In this document: positions 1 through 7,399 of the stretch, piece after piece
Position numbering within the stretch: position 1 is the first letter of the stretch
Layout of the letters: the number at the start of each line of letters is the position of its first letter
Assembly (NCBI GenBank): GCA_047606545.1
Contig: JASGEI010000001.1
Location: forward strand, 1-20,810
DNA length: 20,810 nucleotides
From: JASGDC01 sp047606545
GTDB taxonomy: Bacteria > Actinomycetota > Actinomycetes > Actinomycetales > Micrococcaceae
Direction of reading: 5' to 3'
Made by a program: the position numbers and the translations under genes
Notes under the pieces: model-generated
What the model was told of the DNA's origin: nothing
What the model saw: only the letters and a program-made list of their open reading frames with translations
Databases searched by the model: none

Positions 1-1202
1 TACACATGTTTGTTTGGTTTTTGGCTGGCTTAATCACTATTGCAGCTGGCTTAACTGCTGCAGAACTTGCCGCAGCAATTCCAGAAACTGGTGGCATGCT
101 GCGTTATATTGAACGCGCTTATGGTAAATTACCAAGTTTCTTATTAGGATGGGCACAAGTAATCATCTACTTCCCAGCTGTAGGTGGTGCTTTATCGATT
201 ATCTTTGCCACGCAATTTAAAAATTTATTCGGACTTCCTGATAGTACTTTAGTACCGATAGCTATAATTTCCATCCTATTTTTTTATGGAGTTAATTTAC
301 TTGGTTCTAAAGTTGCTGGAACTTTCCAATCAGTTGGTCTAGTAGCTAAACTAATTCCATTAGCTTTGATTGTGATTTTTGGATTATTTGCTAAAAACCC
401 AGTACAGGTAAGCTTATTCCCAATTCAGGAAGGACCTGAAACTGGCGGATTAATGACTGCACTAGGTGCTGCTTTACTTTCAGCAATGTTTGCTTACGAT
501 GGGTGGATCCACGTTGGAAACGTAGCTGGTGAGTTAAAGAATCCAAAACGTGATTTAGCACGTGCAATTGGTGGCGGCTTGTTTGGTGTCATGGCAGTTT
601 ATTTACTTGTAAACTGGGTATTTTTGCATGTATTGCCATTTAATCAGCTTGCTGGCAACGAAAATGCACCCATGGATCTTGCACATAAACTATTTGGTAA
701 TTATGGTGGCAAGTTGGTAACTATTGGTATTCTAATTTCAGTATTCGATACTATTAACGGTTATACAATGACTGGAATGCGTCTACCGTATACTATGGGC
801 TTAAAGAAAGAACTACCATTTTCGGATAAGTTGATAAAACTAAACCGTAATCAAGTTCCATACTTGGCAGGGCTTCTGACTCTAGTACTAACTGTGGTTA
901 TGATTTTATTTGGTGCTTTTGAGACTTTAACCAATATGTTGACATTCGTAATTTGGATTTTCTACGTTTTGGTTTTCATTGCAGTGTTTATCTTACGTAA
1001 AAAAGAACCAGAGCTAGAGCGCCCTTACAAAGTACCGCTTTATCCAGTCGTACCATTGATTGCAATATTAGGTGGAACTTTCATTGTGGTAATGACATTA
1101 TTTACCCAGTTCCAATTGGCAATGATTGGCATCTTGCTTACCCTTATTGGTATACCAATGTATTACTACATGAAGAAAAAACAGCCACACATCATGGAAT
1201 AA
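1..1202 (+). CDS. APC-family amino acid permease, 5' end outside window
   Basis: This is a polytopic inner-membrane amino-acid transporter of the APC superfamily, closest in feel to the SteT-like serine/threonine exchangers. The reading frame is open to the left edge, and the first visible residues (VWFLAGLITIAAGLTAAELA) correspond to the second membrane segment of the family. The true start and the substrate-binding first helix (roughly 40 residues) are therefore missing, and the methionine at position 6 is only internal. The conserved AELAAAIPETGG loop and about ten further hydrophobic segments are visible, and a basic tail (KKKQPH) ends the protein. The substrate cannot be fixed from sequence; a neutral amino acid is the family expectation. 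A 113-bp gap separates it from the next gene on the same strand. Confidence 0.9.
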   Translation, partial: HMFVWFLAGLITIAAGLTAAELAAAIPETGGMLRYIERAYGKLPSFLLGWAQVIIYFPAVGGALSIIFATQFKNLFGLPDSTLVPIAIISILFFYGVNLLGSKVAGTFQSVGLVAKLIPLALIVIFGLFAKNPVQVSLFPIQEGPETGGLMTALGAALLSAMFAYDGWIHVGNVAGELKNPKRDLARAIGGGLFGVMAVYLLVNWVFLHVLPFNQLAGNENAPMDLAHKLFGNYGGKLVTIGILISVFDTINGYTMTGMRLPYTMGLKKELPFSDKLIKLNRNQVPYLAGLLTLVLTVVMILFGAFETLTNMLTFVIWIFYVLVFIAVFILRKKEPELERPYKVPLYPVVPLIAILGGTFIVVMTLFTQFQLAMIGILLTLIGIPMYYYMKKKQPHIME

Positions 1203-1266
1203 AGTAGCGTCACGTCAATCCAATTCACAACGAGTGTTAGCATGATTTCCAAGGATTCGGTAAACT

Positions 1267-1272
1267 TATACT
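1267..1272 (+). promoter_or_regulatory. Possible -10 box for the downstream MFS gene
   Basis: TATACT lies 44 bp before the MFS start in the 113-bp gap after the permease. No convincing -35 hexamer is present (only TTTCCA/ATTTCC-like sequence at 1245-1251). It would give the efflux gene its own transcript. This is an inference from one hexamer only. Confidence 0.3.
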
Positions 1273-1315
1273 AATATTCGGAAATAACTTCTCTTACTTA
1301 AGTGTTTATTATTTT

Positions 1316-2494
1316 ATGAAAAAGTTTAACTCTAGAAATGCTTTACTTGCTATGGCAATTGGCGGTTTAGGTATTGGCACTACTGAATTTGCCGTGATGG
1401 GGCTACTACCTCAAGTTGCTGATGGCCTTAGTATTACAATTCCACAAGCAGGTCATATTATTTCAGCTTACGCACTCGGTGTGGTAGTCGGCGCTCCCCT
1501 TTTTGCGGTGTTGACCGCTAAATGGAACCGAAAAGTTACCTTAATCATGTTGATGGTGCTTTTTACTATTGGAAATACTTTTTCCGGTCTTGCAGTTAAC
1601 TACCACATGATGATGGTATTCCGTTTTGTTTCTGGGCTACCTCATGGAGCTTATTTTGGAATTGCAGCCGTAACTGGCGCTGCCTTAGTTGGTAAAGCAA
1701 AACGAGGTTATGCGGTTTCCATGGTAATGATGGGGCTAACTATCGCCAATGTCGTAAGCGTGCCTTTGATTACACTACTTGGTCAAAATATCGGTTGGCG
1801 TTGGGCTTTTGTAATAATTGGAATTATTGGCCTAGCGACTATTTTGGCAATTGCACTAGTAGTACCTAATGTAACTGCTGATCGTAATGCTTCAATGAGT
1901 AAAGAACTCACTGCACTAAAAACACCACAAGTACTACTTACTTTAATTACTGGAATGATCGGTTTCGGTGGTTTCTTTTCAGTTTACAGCTACATCACCC
2001 CTACTATGACTGATGTTACTGGCTTCACTCCTGCTGCTGTGACAGTAATCTTAAGCATTTACGGTCTAGGCATGACTACCGGAAATTATATTGGTGGTAA
2101 AGCAGCAGACTGGAGCATCAAAAAAAGTATCTACATCTTTGGTGCAGGGATGGCAACTACTCTATTTATCTTCACTTTTGCAGTACACAACAAAATAACT
2201 GCTGTGATTCTAGTCTTTTTAATGGGCTCCATGGTATCTGCCTATACTCCAGGTTTACAAGCAAGGTTGATGGAAGTAGCAAACGATGCACAAAACTTAG
2301 CAGCTAGTCTTAATCACTCTGCACTTAACATTGCCAATGCATTAGGTGCCTGGCTTGGTGGTCTAGTAATTGCTGCTGGCTATGGCTATGTGGCACCAGC
2401 TTGGGTAGGATGCGTACTAGCACTTGCTGGTTTGGTAAGCGCTTTTATAATGTTTAGGCTTGATAAAAATAATGGTCAAATCGAAACAACATAG
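1316..2494 (+). CDS. MFS efflux transporter, DHA1 (AraJ/YdhP-like) family
   Basis: This is a 392-residue, 12-helix major facilitator protein of the drug:H+ antiporter-1 group, which exports drugs or sugars across the cytoplasmic membrane. The signature N-terminus GGLGIGTTEFAVMGLLPQVA, the AKWNRK cytoplasmic loop 2-3 motif, the RFVSGLPHGAYFG segment of helix 4 and the central GWRWAF all fit the AraJ/YdhP-type subgroup. Length is normal for the family (about 390-400). The ATG at 1316 is the only sensible start, but no clear Shine-Dalgarno precedes it (AAGTG is the best match), so translation may be weak or start from a short leader. Its stop is followed immediately by an SMR transporter remnant, so the two may once have formed an efflux pair. 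The substrate is unknown. Confidence 0.9.
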   Translation: MKKFNSRNALLAMAIGGLGIGTTEFAVMGLLPQVADGLSITIPQAGHIISAYALGVVVGAPLFAVLTAKWNRKVTLIMLMVLFTIGNTFSGLAVNYHMMMVFRFVSGLPHGAYFGIAAVTGAALVGKAKRGYAVSMVMMGLTIANVVSVPLITLLGQNIGWRWAFVIIGIIGLATILAIALVVPNVTADRNASMSKELTALKTPQVLLTLITGMIGFGGFFSVYSYITPTMTDVTGFTPAAVTVILSIYGLGMTTGNYIGGKAADWSIKKSIYIFGAGMATTLFIFTFAVHNKITAVILVFLMGSMVSAYTPGLQARLMEVANDAQNLAASLNHSALNIANALGAWLGGLVIAAGYGYVAPAWVGCVLALAGLVSAFIMFRLDKNNGQIETT

Positions 2495-2500
2495 AAGAGT

Positions 2501-2680
2501 ATGAGGAATTTTGACTATTACCTACCGGAACTTCTTATACCGTTTGGACCGTTATTGACACAACTCTAACCGTAATTTATGCAATGGCTAATAGTAATGA
2601 AGTTATATCTATTTTAAAAATAGTGTTCTTATGTGGAATTAAATTAATTAGGTGCAGTAATTGGTTTAAAGCTAGTGACA
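2501..2680 (+). pseudogene. SMR (SugE/EmrE-type) multidrug transporter remnant
   Basis: Translation from 2518 gives LPTGTSYTVWTVIDTTLTVI and then YAMANSNEVISILKIVFLCG. This follows the third and fourth helices of actinobacterial SugE/SMR proteins (family pattern LPTGTAYAVWxGIGAxLTVxYAM, then VSxxKxLLLxGI). After GIKLI the match continues one base out of frame at 2651 as GAVIGLKLVT, the typical SMR C-terminus (GxVVGLKL). The N-terminal half is missing and an in-frame TGA lies at 2512. An ATGAGGAAT at 2501 could be the decayed ...YAMRN... that precedes the motif. The glycine pair of the helix-3 GIGA element is replaced (VIDT). This is seen directly in translation; the family call comes from memory of SMR motifs. 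It begins 7 bases after the stop of the upstream MFS gene. Confidence 0.75.
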
Positions 2681-2766
2681 AATGTCTCTAAAAGCATAAA
2701 TAATTCATCAAAACACAAAAAACTTAAAATTTTTCTCAGATTGATATGTTTTTTTGCCTTGTTTCT

Positions 2767-2795
2767 TAGACAATAAAGGTACTTAGCGTTATATA
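2767..2795 (+). promoter_or_regulatory. Probable promoter of the ATP-grasp gene
   Basis: A -35-like TAGACA (2767-2772; five of six bases match TTGACA) and a -10-like TATATA (2790-2795) are separated by 17 bp, leaving a leader of about 50 nt before the gene. A strong ribosome binding site GGAAGGA at 2837-2843 precedes the ATG by 10 bases. This places the ATP-grasp gene in its own transcription unit, closed by the hairpin at 4058-4124. Confidence 0.5.
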
Positions 2796-2853
2796 GTAAA
2801 TGTTAATAAGGTAACTAAATAAGTTGCCTAAATAATGGAAGGACACAATTACT

Positions 2854-4041
2854 ATGAAAAAAGTAGTTATGCTTGAAGCATCAGTTTTCGGTTTGCCACA
2901 TATTATGGAAGCAGCAAAAAAGTTTGATGTGAAGCTTGTCCTCCTCGCTGCAGATCGTGCTCGCTATGTGAGTTTCCTTGATGAAGCCATGGAACAAGGG
3001 CTTGAAGTTATTGATGTAGACACTATGGACGTCGATGCTTCAGCTGCAGCTATCGAAAAAATTGATAATGTTGCTGGCATTATGGGCAATACTGGCTCTT
3101 GGGCACCTGTCGGAGCTCGAGTCGCAAAAAAACTAGGTTTCCCTGGACAGGATCCAGAAATTGTAGATTTCTTACGCAATAAAAAGAAAACTCGTGAATG
3201 TTTAGTTGAAGCTGGGATTTCAAAAACTCGCTCTTTTGACCCAAGTCAAAAAGATGTTTTAAAACAGATGAAAGATGCAAACATCACTTTCCCAATTATC
3301 TTAAAACCAACTAGCGGTAGTGGTAGCCGTGATGTATTCACTATTCATACTGAAGAAGAGTTCAATGAAAAACTAAAGGAAATTAATCCTAAGAATTTCT
3401 TAATTGAAACTTTCATTAAAGGTCCACTTTATAGTGCTGAACTATTCGTGCAAAATGACAAAGCTAATTTACTTGGTATTTCTGGTCGCATTCTAACTGA
3501 ATTACCAGTAGTACAAGAAGAGGCGGCTTTCTTCCCTGCTCGGTATAGCGAAGAATACTATAAGGAGATTGAAGAGTGGATGCAAAGCATTATTAATGCT
3601 ACTGGCTTCGGTTCTGGTTTTATGCATGCAGAATACATGCAAACTATTGAAGGTCCAGAGATCGTAGAAATTAATCCACGTCTTGGTGGCGGCTTAATAG
3701 GTGAATGTATTATTGGGTCTACTGGCATCAATATTTATGAAGCAATGATTTCAATAGCTCTTGATGAAAAGTCTGATTTACTTACTAAAACAATTGAGTA
3801 TCCTAAGGGCACTGCACAAGTACTTAAGTACGTACATAAGACAGGTAAAATTACCCACGTAACTCCGCTACCACAAGGTTTTCCAGGAAATCCACAATAT
3901 TTCCCAGCACGAGATGAAATCGACAGCCTTGAAGGACAAAGTGCAAACTACTCAGTAGTTTATGCAGAAGGCGATAACGCACCAGATGCATTAGATAACG
4001 TACTAGCAGTAGCTCGCTTAATCGTAGCCGAAGTAGAATAA
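2854..4041 (+). CDS. ATP-grasp carboxylate-amine/thiol ligase of unknown substrate
   Basis: This 395-residue soluble enzyme has an N-terminal preATP-grasp Rossmann-like domain (residues 1-110, starting KKVVMLEASVFGLPHI) and an ATP-grasp domain. The FPIILKPTSGSGSRDVF stretch carries the ATP-binding lysine and glycine-rich loop. The late EIVEINPRLGGG carries the Glu-x-Asn metal ligands and NPR signature. The layout is that of ligases that activate a carboxylate as an acyl-phosphate and join it to an amine, as in the L-amino-acid ligase, PurT and carbamoyl-phosphate synthase relatives. No fused second domain is present. It stands between its own promoter and terminator, so context gives little. 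The downstream symporter/AnmK unit and the siderophore genes further right are only suggestive neighbours. The start is fixed by GGAAGGA ten bases upstream. Fold call is firm; substrate is unknown. Confidence 0.85.
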   Translation: MKKVVMLEASVFGLPHIMEAAKKFDVKLVLLAADRARYVSFLDEAMEQGLEVIDVDTMDVDASAAAIEKIDNVAGIMGNTGSWAPVGARVAKKLGFPGQDPEIVDFLRNKKKTRECLVEAGISKTRSFDPSQKDVLKQMKDANITFPIILKPTSGSGSRDVFTIHTEEEFNEKLKEINPKNFLIETFIKGPLYSAELFVQNDKANLLGISGRILTELPVVQEEAAFFPARYSEEYYKEIEEWMQSIINATGFGSGFMHAEYMQTIEGPEIVEINPRLGGGLIGECIIGSTGINIYEAMISIALDEKSDLLTKTIEYPKGTAQVLKYVHKTGKITHVTPLPQGFPGNPQYFPARDEIDSLEGQSANYSVVYAEGDNAPDALDNVLAVARLIVAEVE

Positions 4042-4057
4042 ACTTAAAATTCTCACT

Positions 4058-4124
4058 AAAGTGGAGTTTCAATAAAAAATCTGGATTTAATAAATAGTCC
4101 ATTTTTTGATTGAAGCTCCACTTT
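4058..4124 (+). terminator. Long-stem hairpin terminator after ATP-grasp gene
   Basis: Arms 4058-4073 and 4109-4124 (AAAGTGGAGTTTCAAT and ATTGAAGCTCCACTTT) pair over 16 bp with one G-T wobble. They enclose 35 nt whose edges can extend the stem (AAAAAAT against TTTTTT, GGA against TCC). It starts 16 bp after the stop codon and ends in CTTTTATAAATTTTT. It probably acts as a rho-independent terminator. The very long loop matches that of the hairpin at 7047-7109. Confidence 0.7.
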
Positions 4125-4137
4125 TATAAATTTTTAA

Positions 4138-4332
4138 ATAGGTAATGCAATGAATAACCTTATCAGTGAAGCCTACCGTAAAGGTTTTGAAAAGTTACGA
4201 ATTGATACTCATCAAGAAAATTTACGGATACAAAATCTTAGTAAAAAGTCCGGTTTCAGATATTTTGATTCTGTCCAGATAAATAATGGCCTTAGCTATA
4301 AAAATCTTGTCTATGAGCTAAATATAAAATAA
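4138..4332 (+). pseudogene. C-terminal fragment of a GNAT acetyltransferase
   Basis: The frame reads IGNAMNNLISEAYRKGFEKL and then RIDTHQENLRIQNLSKKSGF, ending in a YKNLVYEL-type tail. This is the end of acetyl-CoA-binding motif A plus motif B of small GNAT N-acetyltransferases (family pattern GIGxxLM...A...GF..LRLDTH..N..MQ.L..K.GF). Homology starts upstream of the ATG at 4150, from the IGNA codons at 4138, directly after an in-frame TAA at 4135-4137. The first two-thirds of the usual 160-170-residue protein, including the start of the acetyl-CoA loop, is absent. A 60-residue product from 4150 is possible (AGG at 4140-4142), but it could not bind acetyl-CoA normally. I read it as a decayed gene whose break lies next to the hairpin at 4058-4124. 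Confidence 0.7.
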
Positions 4333-4437
4333 TAATTTAATCTTCTTTAAAAGATTTATGAAATTTTATATGCAGTTTTTAGTAATCTATATTAAAATTA
4401 TTATTCATCCTTATTTTGATCATAGGAGCTGAAAATA

Positions 4438-5748
4438 ATGTCAACGATGACTAAAACCTCTACCCCTCTATCTAAAAGTGCACTAATTGGTGGCTCCGTG
4501 GGTAACTTTCTTGAATGGTACGAATTCAGTATATATGGCTATTTCGCCACTGCTATTGCTGCTAATTTCTTTAGTGCCACTGATAATTCACCAATCCAAG
4601 CCCTAATAAAAACTTGGGCAGCATTTGCTATTGCCTTCTTTTTCCGCCCTGTTGGTGCTGCAGTTTTTGGTAGACTTGGTGATCGAATTGGACGTAAACC
4701 TACTTTAATTATCGTCCTAATGATGATGGTAGTATCTACTACTTTGATTGGCGTGCTGCCAACTTATGCAAGTGTCGGTGTTTGGGCACCAATATTACTA
4801 ACTTTGGTACGTATTGCTCAAGGTCTGTCTGCTGGTGGCGAATTCGGTGGAGCAGTAAGTATCATGACGGAGTTTGCCCCTAATGGAAAACGTGGCTTAT
4901 ATGGAGCTTGGCAATCATTTACTGTAGGACTAGGCTTGTTAGGTGGCGCGTTAACTGCCGCTATTATTTCACTATTCATGAGTGAACAAACTCTAAATTC
5001 TTGGGGCTGGCGTATTCCATTTTTAATTACTTTACCCCTTGGACTAATCGCACTTTACTTGCGTTTAAAGCTAGAAGAAAGCCCAGACTTTGAAAAAACT
5101 GCCGCTAAAGAAACTGAACCAGCCAATCCTAGTCGAGAAGCATCTTCTGGTGAAGTAGCTAAAGCAATTCTCATGGGAATTGGTAGGTTAATGGGGTGGT
5201 CAGCAGCTGGTTACACCTTCTTAGTAGTAATGCCTGGATATTTACAAAATTCCGTGGGTACCAGTTTCCGCCAAGCATTAATTGCTACCGTAGTTGCTAA
5301 TCTCGGTTTCGTAGCCACTATCCTACCAGCTGGTATTTATAGCGATAAAATTGGTCGTAAACCAGTTATGATTACCGGAACTATCGCCATCACTATCCTG
5401 GCTATTCCACTTATGAAAGTCCTACAAAATACCAATGGTTCACTCTTTACTAAGAGCTTAGCTGTATTTGTGGCAGGAGCTTGTGTAGGGCTTATTGCAG
5501 GACCTGGACCTGCGATGCTTGCAGAAATGTTCCCTACCTCAGTACGTTATACTGGGCTTGGTTTAGCTTATTCACTTTCAAATGCAGTATTCTCAGGTTC
5601 TGCTGGGCTAATTATTACTTCATTAATTAGCGCTACCAACAATGAAGATATTCCAGCTTATTACGTAATGATTACTTGTATTATTAGTTTCTTTGCATTA
5701 CGCACCATTAGTAATAAAGAGCGCTTGAAGTCATTTAGTGACCACTAA
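4438..5748 (+). CDS. MFS metabolite:H+ symporter (MHS family)
   Basis: This 436-residue, 12-helix cytoplasmic-membrane transporter belongs to the metabolite:H+ symporter branch of the MFS (ProP, KgtP, ShiA and CitA relatives). It shows the branch hallmark GNFLEWYEFSIYGYFA in helix 1, GRLGDRIGRKPTL in loop 2-3, RIAQGLSAGGEFGGA in helix 4 and a second DKIGRKPVM copy in loop 8-9. AGGAG at 4424-4428, nine bases before the ATG, fixes the start. It lies 22 bp upstream of anmK on the same strand, so the two are probably cotranscribed up to the hairpin at 7047. Family substrates are organic acids, osmolytes or shikimate. The pairing with a murein-recycling kinase hints at uptake of a cell-wall or lactyl-sugar derivative, but that is inference. 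Membership is certain; substrate is not. Confidence 0.9.
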   Translation: MSTMTKTSTPLSKSALIGGSVGNFLEWYEFSIYGYFATAIAANFFSATDNSPIQALIKTWAAFAIAFFFRPVGAAVFGRLGDRIGRKPTLIIVLMMMVVSTTLIGVLPTYASVGVWAPILLTLVRIAQGLSAGGEFGGAVSIMTEFAPNGKRGLYGAWQSFTVGLGLLGGALTAAIISLFMSEQTLNSWGWRIPFLITLPLGLIALYLRLKLEESPDFEKTAAKETEPANPSREASSGEVAKAILMGIGRLMGWSAAGYTFLVVMPGYLQNSVGTSFRQALIATVVANLGFVATILPAGIYSDKIGRKPVMITGTIAITILAIPLMKVLQNTNGSLFTKSLAVFVAGACVGLIAGPGPAMLAEMFPTSVRYTGLGLAYSLSNAVFSGSAGLIITSLISATNNEDIPAYYVMITCIISFFALRTISNKERLKSFSDH

Positions 5749-5770
5749 TACCTGAATTCTTAGGAGAAAA

Positions 5771-7033
5771 ATGAAAATTATTGGAATGATGTGCGGAACA
5801 TCATATGATGCAATCGATGCTGGCGCAGTTGATTTAACAGTCGAAGATGGCACTATAATAATGAAACCACTGGGTATGGTAAGTGGTAGCTATTCAACCG
5901 AACTACGCGATGAATTACACAGACAAATGCCTCCAGCTCCTAGTAGCTTTGAAGAGTTTGCCAAACTAGATACTTATATTGGTCAAGCTTTTGCCGAAGT
6001 AGCTGAAAAAGCTAATAAAGAACTTTGTCACGGTAAAGCAGATATTATCGCTTCACATGGTCAAACTATTTATCACTGGTTTGAACAAATAGGAAACAAG
6101 AACGTAGTGCACGGTACCCTCCAAATTGGACAGCCTGCATGGATTGCCGAAAAAACTGGGTGTACCGTAATCTCTGATTTTAGGACTCGTGATGTTGCTG
6201 TAGGTGGCCAAGGTGCACCACTTATTAGTCTTTTTGACCAGATGTGGTTAGGATCTAGAGCTCAAGAAGGACATCGTAGTGCAGCACTTAACTTAGGCGG
6301 CATTGCAAATGCTACTGTATTGCTTACTAGCAATGATGGCAAAATCAACAGCGTAGCTTTTGATACAGGTCCAGCTAATGCATTGCTTGATGTGGCTATT
6401 ACCGCTGGAACCGAAGGTAAACAGGTATATGATCCAGATGGAAAAATGGCAAGAAGTGGCAAAGTGCATGAGAAACTACTCAAGCGTTTTCTAGCTGAGC
6501 CATACTACCAGCTTCCAGCACCTAAAACTACAGGTAAAGAACTGTTCCATATTGAGCATATGCGTGAGATATTGGAAGCAGAAAAATTAGTAGCTCCTGG
6601 TATTAATGACTCTAGCTCTGGTGAGAAAATTAGCCTTGAGGATTTCCTTGCTACTCTTACTGAGTTAACTGCGATTACAGTCACTGATGGCTTGAAACCA
6701 TACAAGTTAACTGAAGTTATCACTAATGGCGGTGGTATTAGAAATAAATACCTAATGGAACGGATTCAAGAGCTAATAGGTCACGAGGTAACCTTTAGTC
6801 CAGCTGAAGAATTAGGACTGGAAAGTCAAGCAAAAGAAGCCTACTGCTTCGCTGTCCTTGCTTTCTGCACTATCCATGACTTACCTGGAACTATCCCAAG
6901 TTGTACTGGCGCAAGCCATGAAAGTATTTTGGGAAGCATTACTCCAGGGAAAGACGGATTACATAGTTTACTGAAAAATATTGAACCAATAGTTTCTAAT
7001 AAACCATTAACTATGAAAATCGTAACTAAATAA
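5771..7033 (+). CDS. anmK: Anhydro-N-acetylmuramic acid kinase
   Basis: This cytosolic kinase opens the 1,6-anhydro ring of anhydro-N-acetylmuramic acid while phosphorylating it, giving MurNAc-6-phosphate in peptidoglycan recycling. Visible hallmarks are the N-terminal phosphate loop GMMCGTSYDAIDAGAV (the actinobacterial form of GTSxDxxD), SHGQTIYH near residue 97, the DFRTRDVAVGGQGAPL segment, LNLGGIAN, FDTGPANALLD and the late TNGGGIRNKYLM. At 420 residues it is slightly longer than E. coli AnmK (about 370), as is usual for actinobacterial forms. AGGAG at 5762-5766 precedes the ATG by four bases. It is the second gene of a likely operon with the MHS symporter and is followed within 14 bp by a terminator. 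No murQ or nagZ gene is in the window. Confidence 0.93.
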   Translation: MKIIGMMCGTSYDAIDAGAVDLTVEDGTIIMKPLGMVSGSYSTELRDELHRQMPPAPSSFEEFAKLDTYIGQAFAEVAEKANKELCHGKADIIASHGQTIYHWFEQIGNKNVVHGTLQIGQPAWIAEKTGCTVISDFRTRDVAVGGQGAPLISLFDQMWLGSRAQEGHRSAALNLGGIANATVLLTSNDGKINSVAFDTGPANALLDVAITAGTEGKQVYDPDGKMARSGKVHEKLLKRFLAEPYYQLPAPKTTGKELFHIEHMREILEAEKLVAPGINDSSSGEKISLEDFLATLTELTAITVTDGLKPYKLTEVITNGGGIRNKYLMERIQELIGHEVTFSPAEELGLESQAKEAYCFAVLAFCTIHDLPGTIPSCTGASHESILGSITPGKDGLHSLLKNIEPIVSNKPLTMKIVTK

Positions 7034-7046
7034 AAATCTCTTACTT

Positions 7047-7111
7047 AAATGGAAGTCGCAGTCGATAACTCACTGATGCCTTTCTAGTCATTGGATGCGA
7101 CTTCCATTTTT
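7047..7111 (+). terminator. Strong hairpin terminator after anmK
   Basis: Perfect 14-bp arms AAATGGAAGTCGCA (7047-7060) and TGCGACTTCCATTT (7096-7109) enclose a 35-nt loop and run into TTTTT. This is a rho-independent terminator for the symporter-anmK unit. Its unusual 35-nt loop equals that of the hairpin at 4058-4124. Confidence 0.85.
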
Positions 7112-7114
7112 GCA

Positions 7115-7143
7115 TGAAAAAACCCACTTCAAAGAAGTGGGTT
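7115..7143 (-). terminator. Hairpin terminator of the 31-residue protein gene
   Basis: On the minus strand, AACCCACTTC (7143-7134 paired with 7130-7121) forms a perfect 10-bp stem with a 3-nt loop. It is followed by six T residues, a textbook rho-independent terminator. It sits 27 bp after the stop of the small minus-strand gene at 7171-7266 and faces the anmK terminator in a tail-to-tail arrangement. Confidence 0.88.
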
Positions 7144-7170
7144 AGATTCTAATTCTTTTTCTACAAAATA

Positions 7171-7266
7171 TTACCAGTCTTTGCGATCTTCTTTAGTTGA
7201 ATCGCCAGCAACAGAGTTGTAAGTGAAGTTGTAGTATTTCATAGCTAATGACATCAAAGTTCTCAT
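7171..7266 (-). CDS. 31-residue small protein, function unknown
   Basis: The minus strand encodes MRTLMSLAMKYYNFTYNSVA followed by GDSTKEDRKDW and a TAA stop. The ATG is preceded by AGAGGAATCAA, a good ribosome binding site at normal spacing, and the stop is followed after 27 bp by a strong terminator, so the reading frame looks real despite its size. The N-terminal half is mildly hydrophobic and aromatic, and the C-terminal half is charged and ends in Trp. It has no signal peptide or full membrane span. The start lies 133 bp downstream of the flavoprotein gene on the same strand, so it may be the last gene of that transcript or have its own promoter (TATAGT on the minus strand near 7317-7322). 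I do not recognise the family. A leader-peptide role is unlikely because no gene follows before the terminator. Confidence 0.65.
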   Translation of the reverse strand: MRTLMSLAMKYYNFTYNSVAGDSTKEDRKDW

Positions 7267-7399
7267 TTGATTCCTCTCTGTTTTTAATTTTTAGTACATT
7301 ATCTTCATAAAGAACTATACAGAATGAACCTGAATTCTTTTATAGCACACCTTTAACGTTTGCTGGGCAAAATGGTGCAATTAGAACATACGAAACTTA

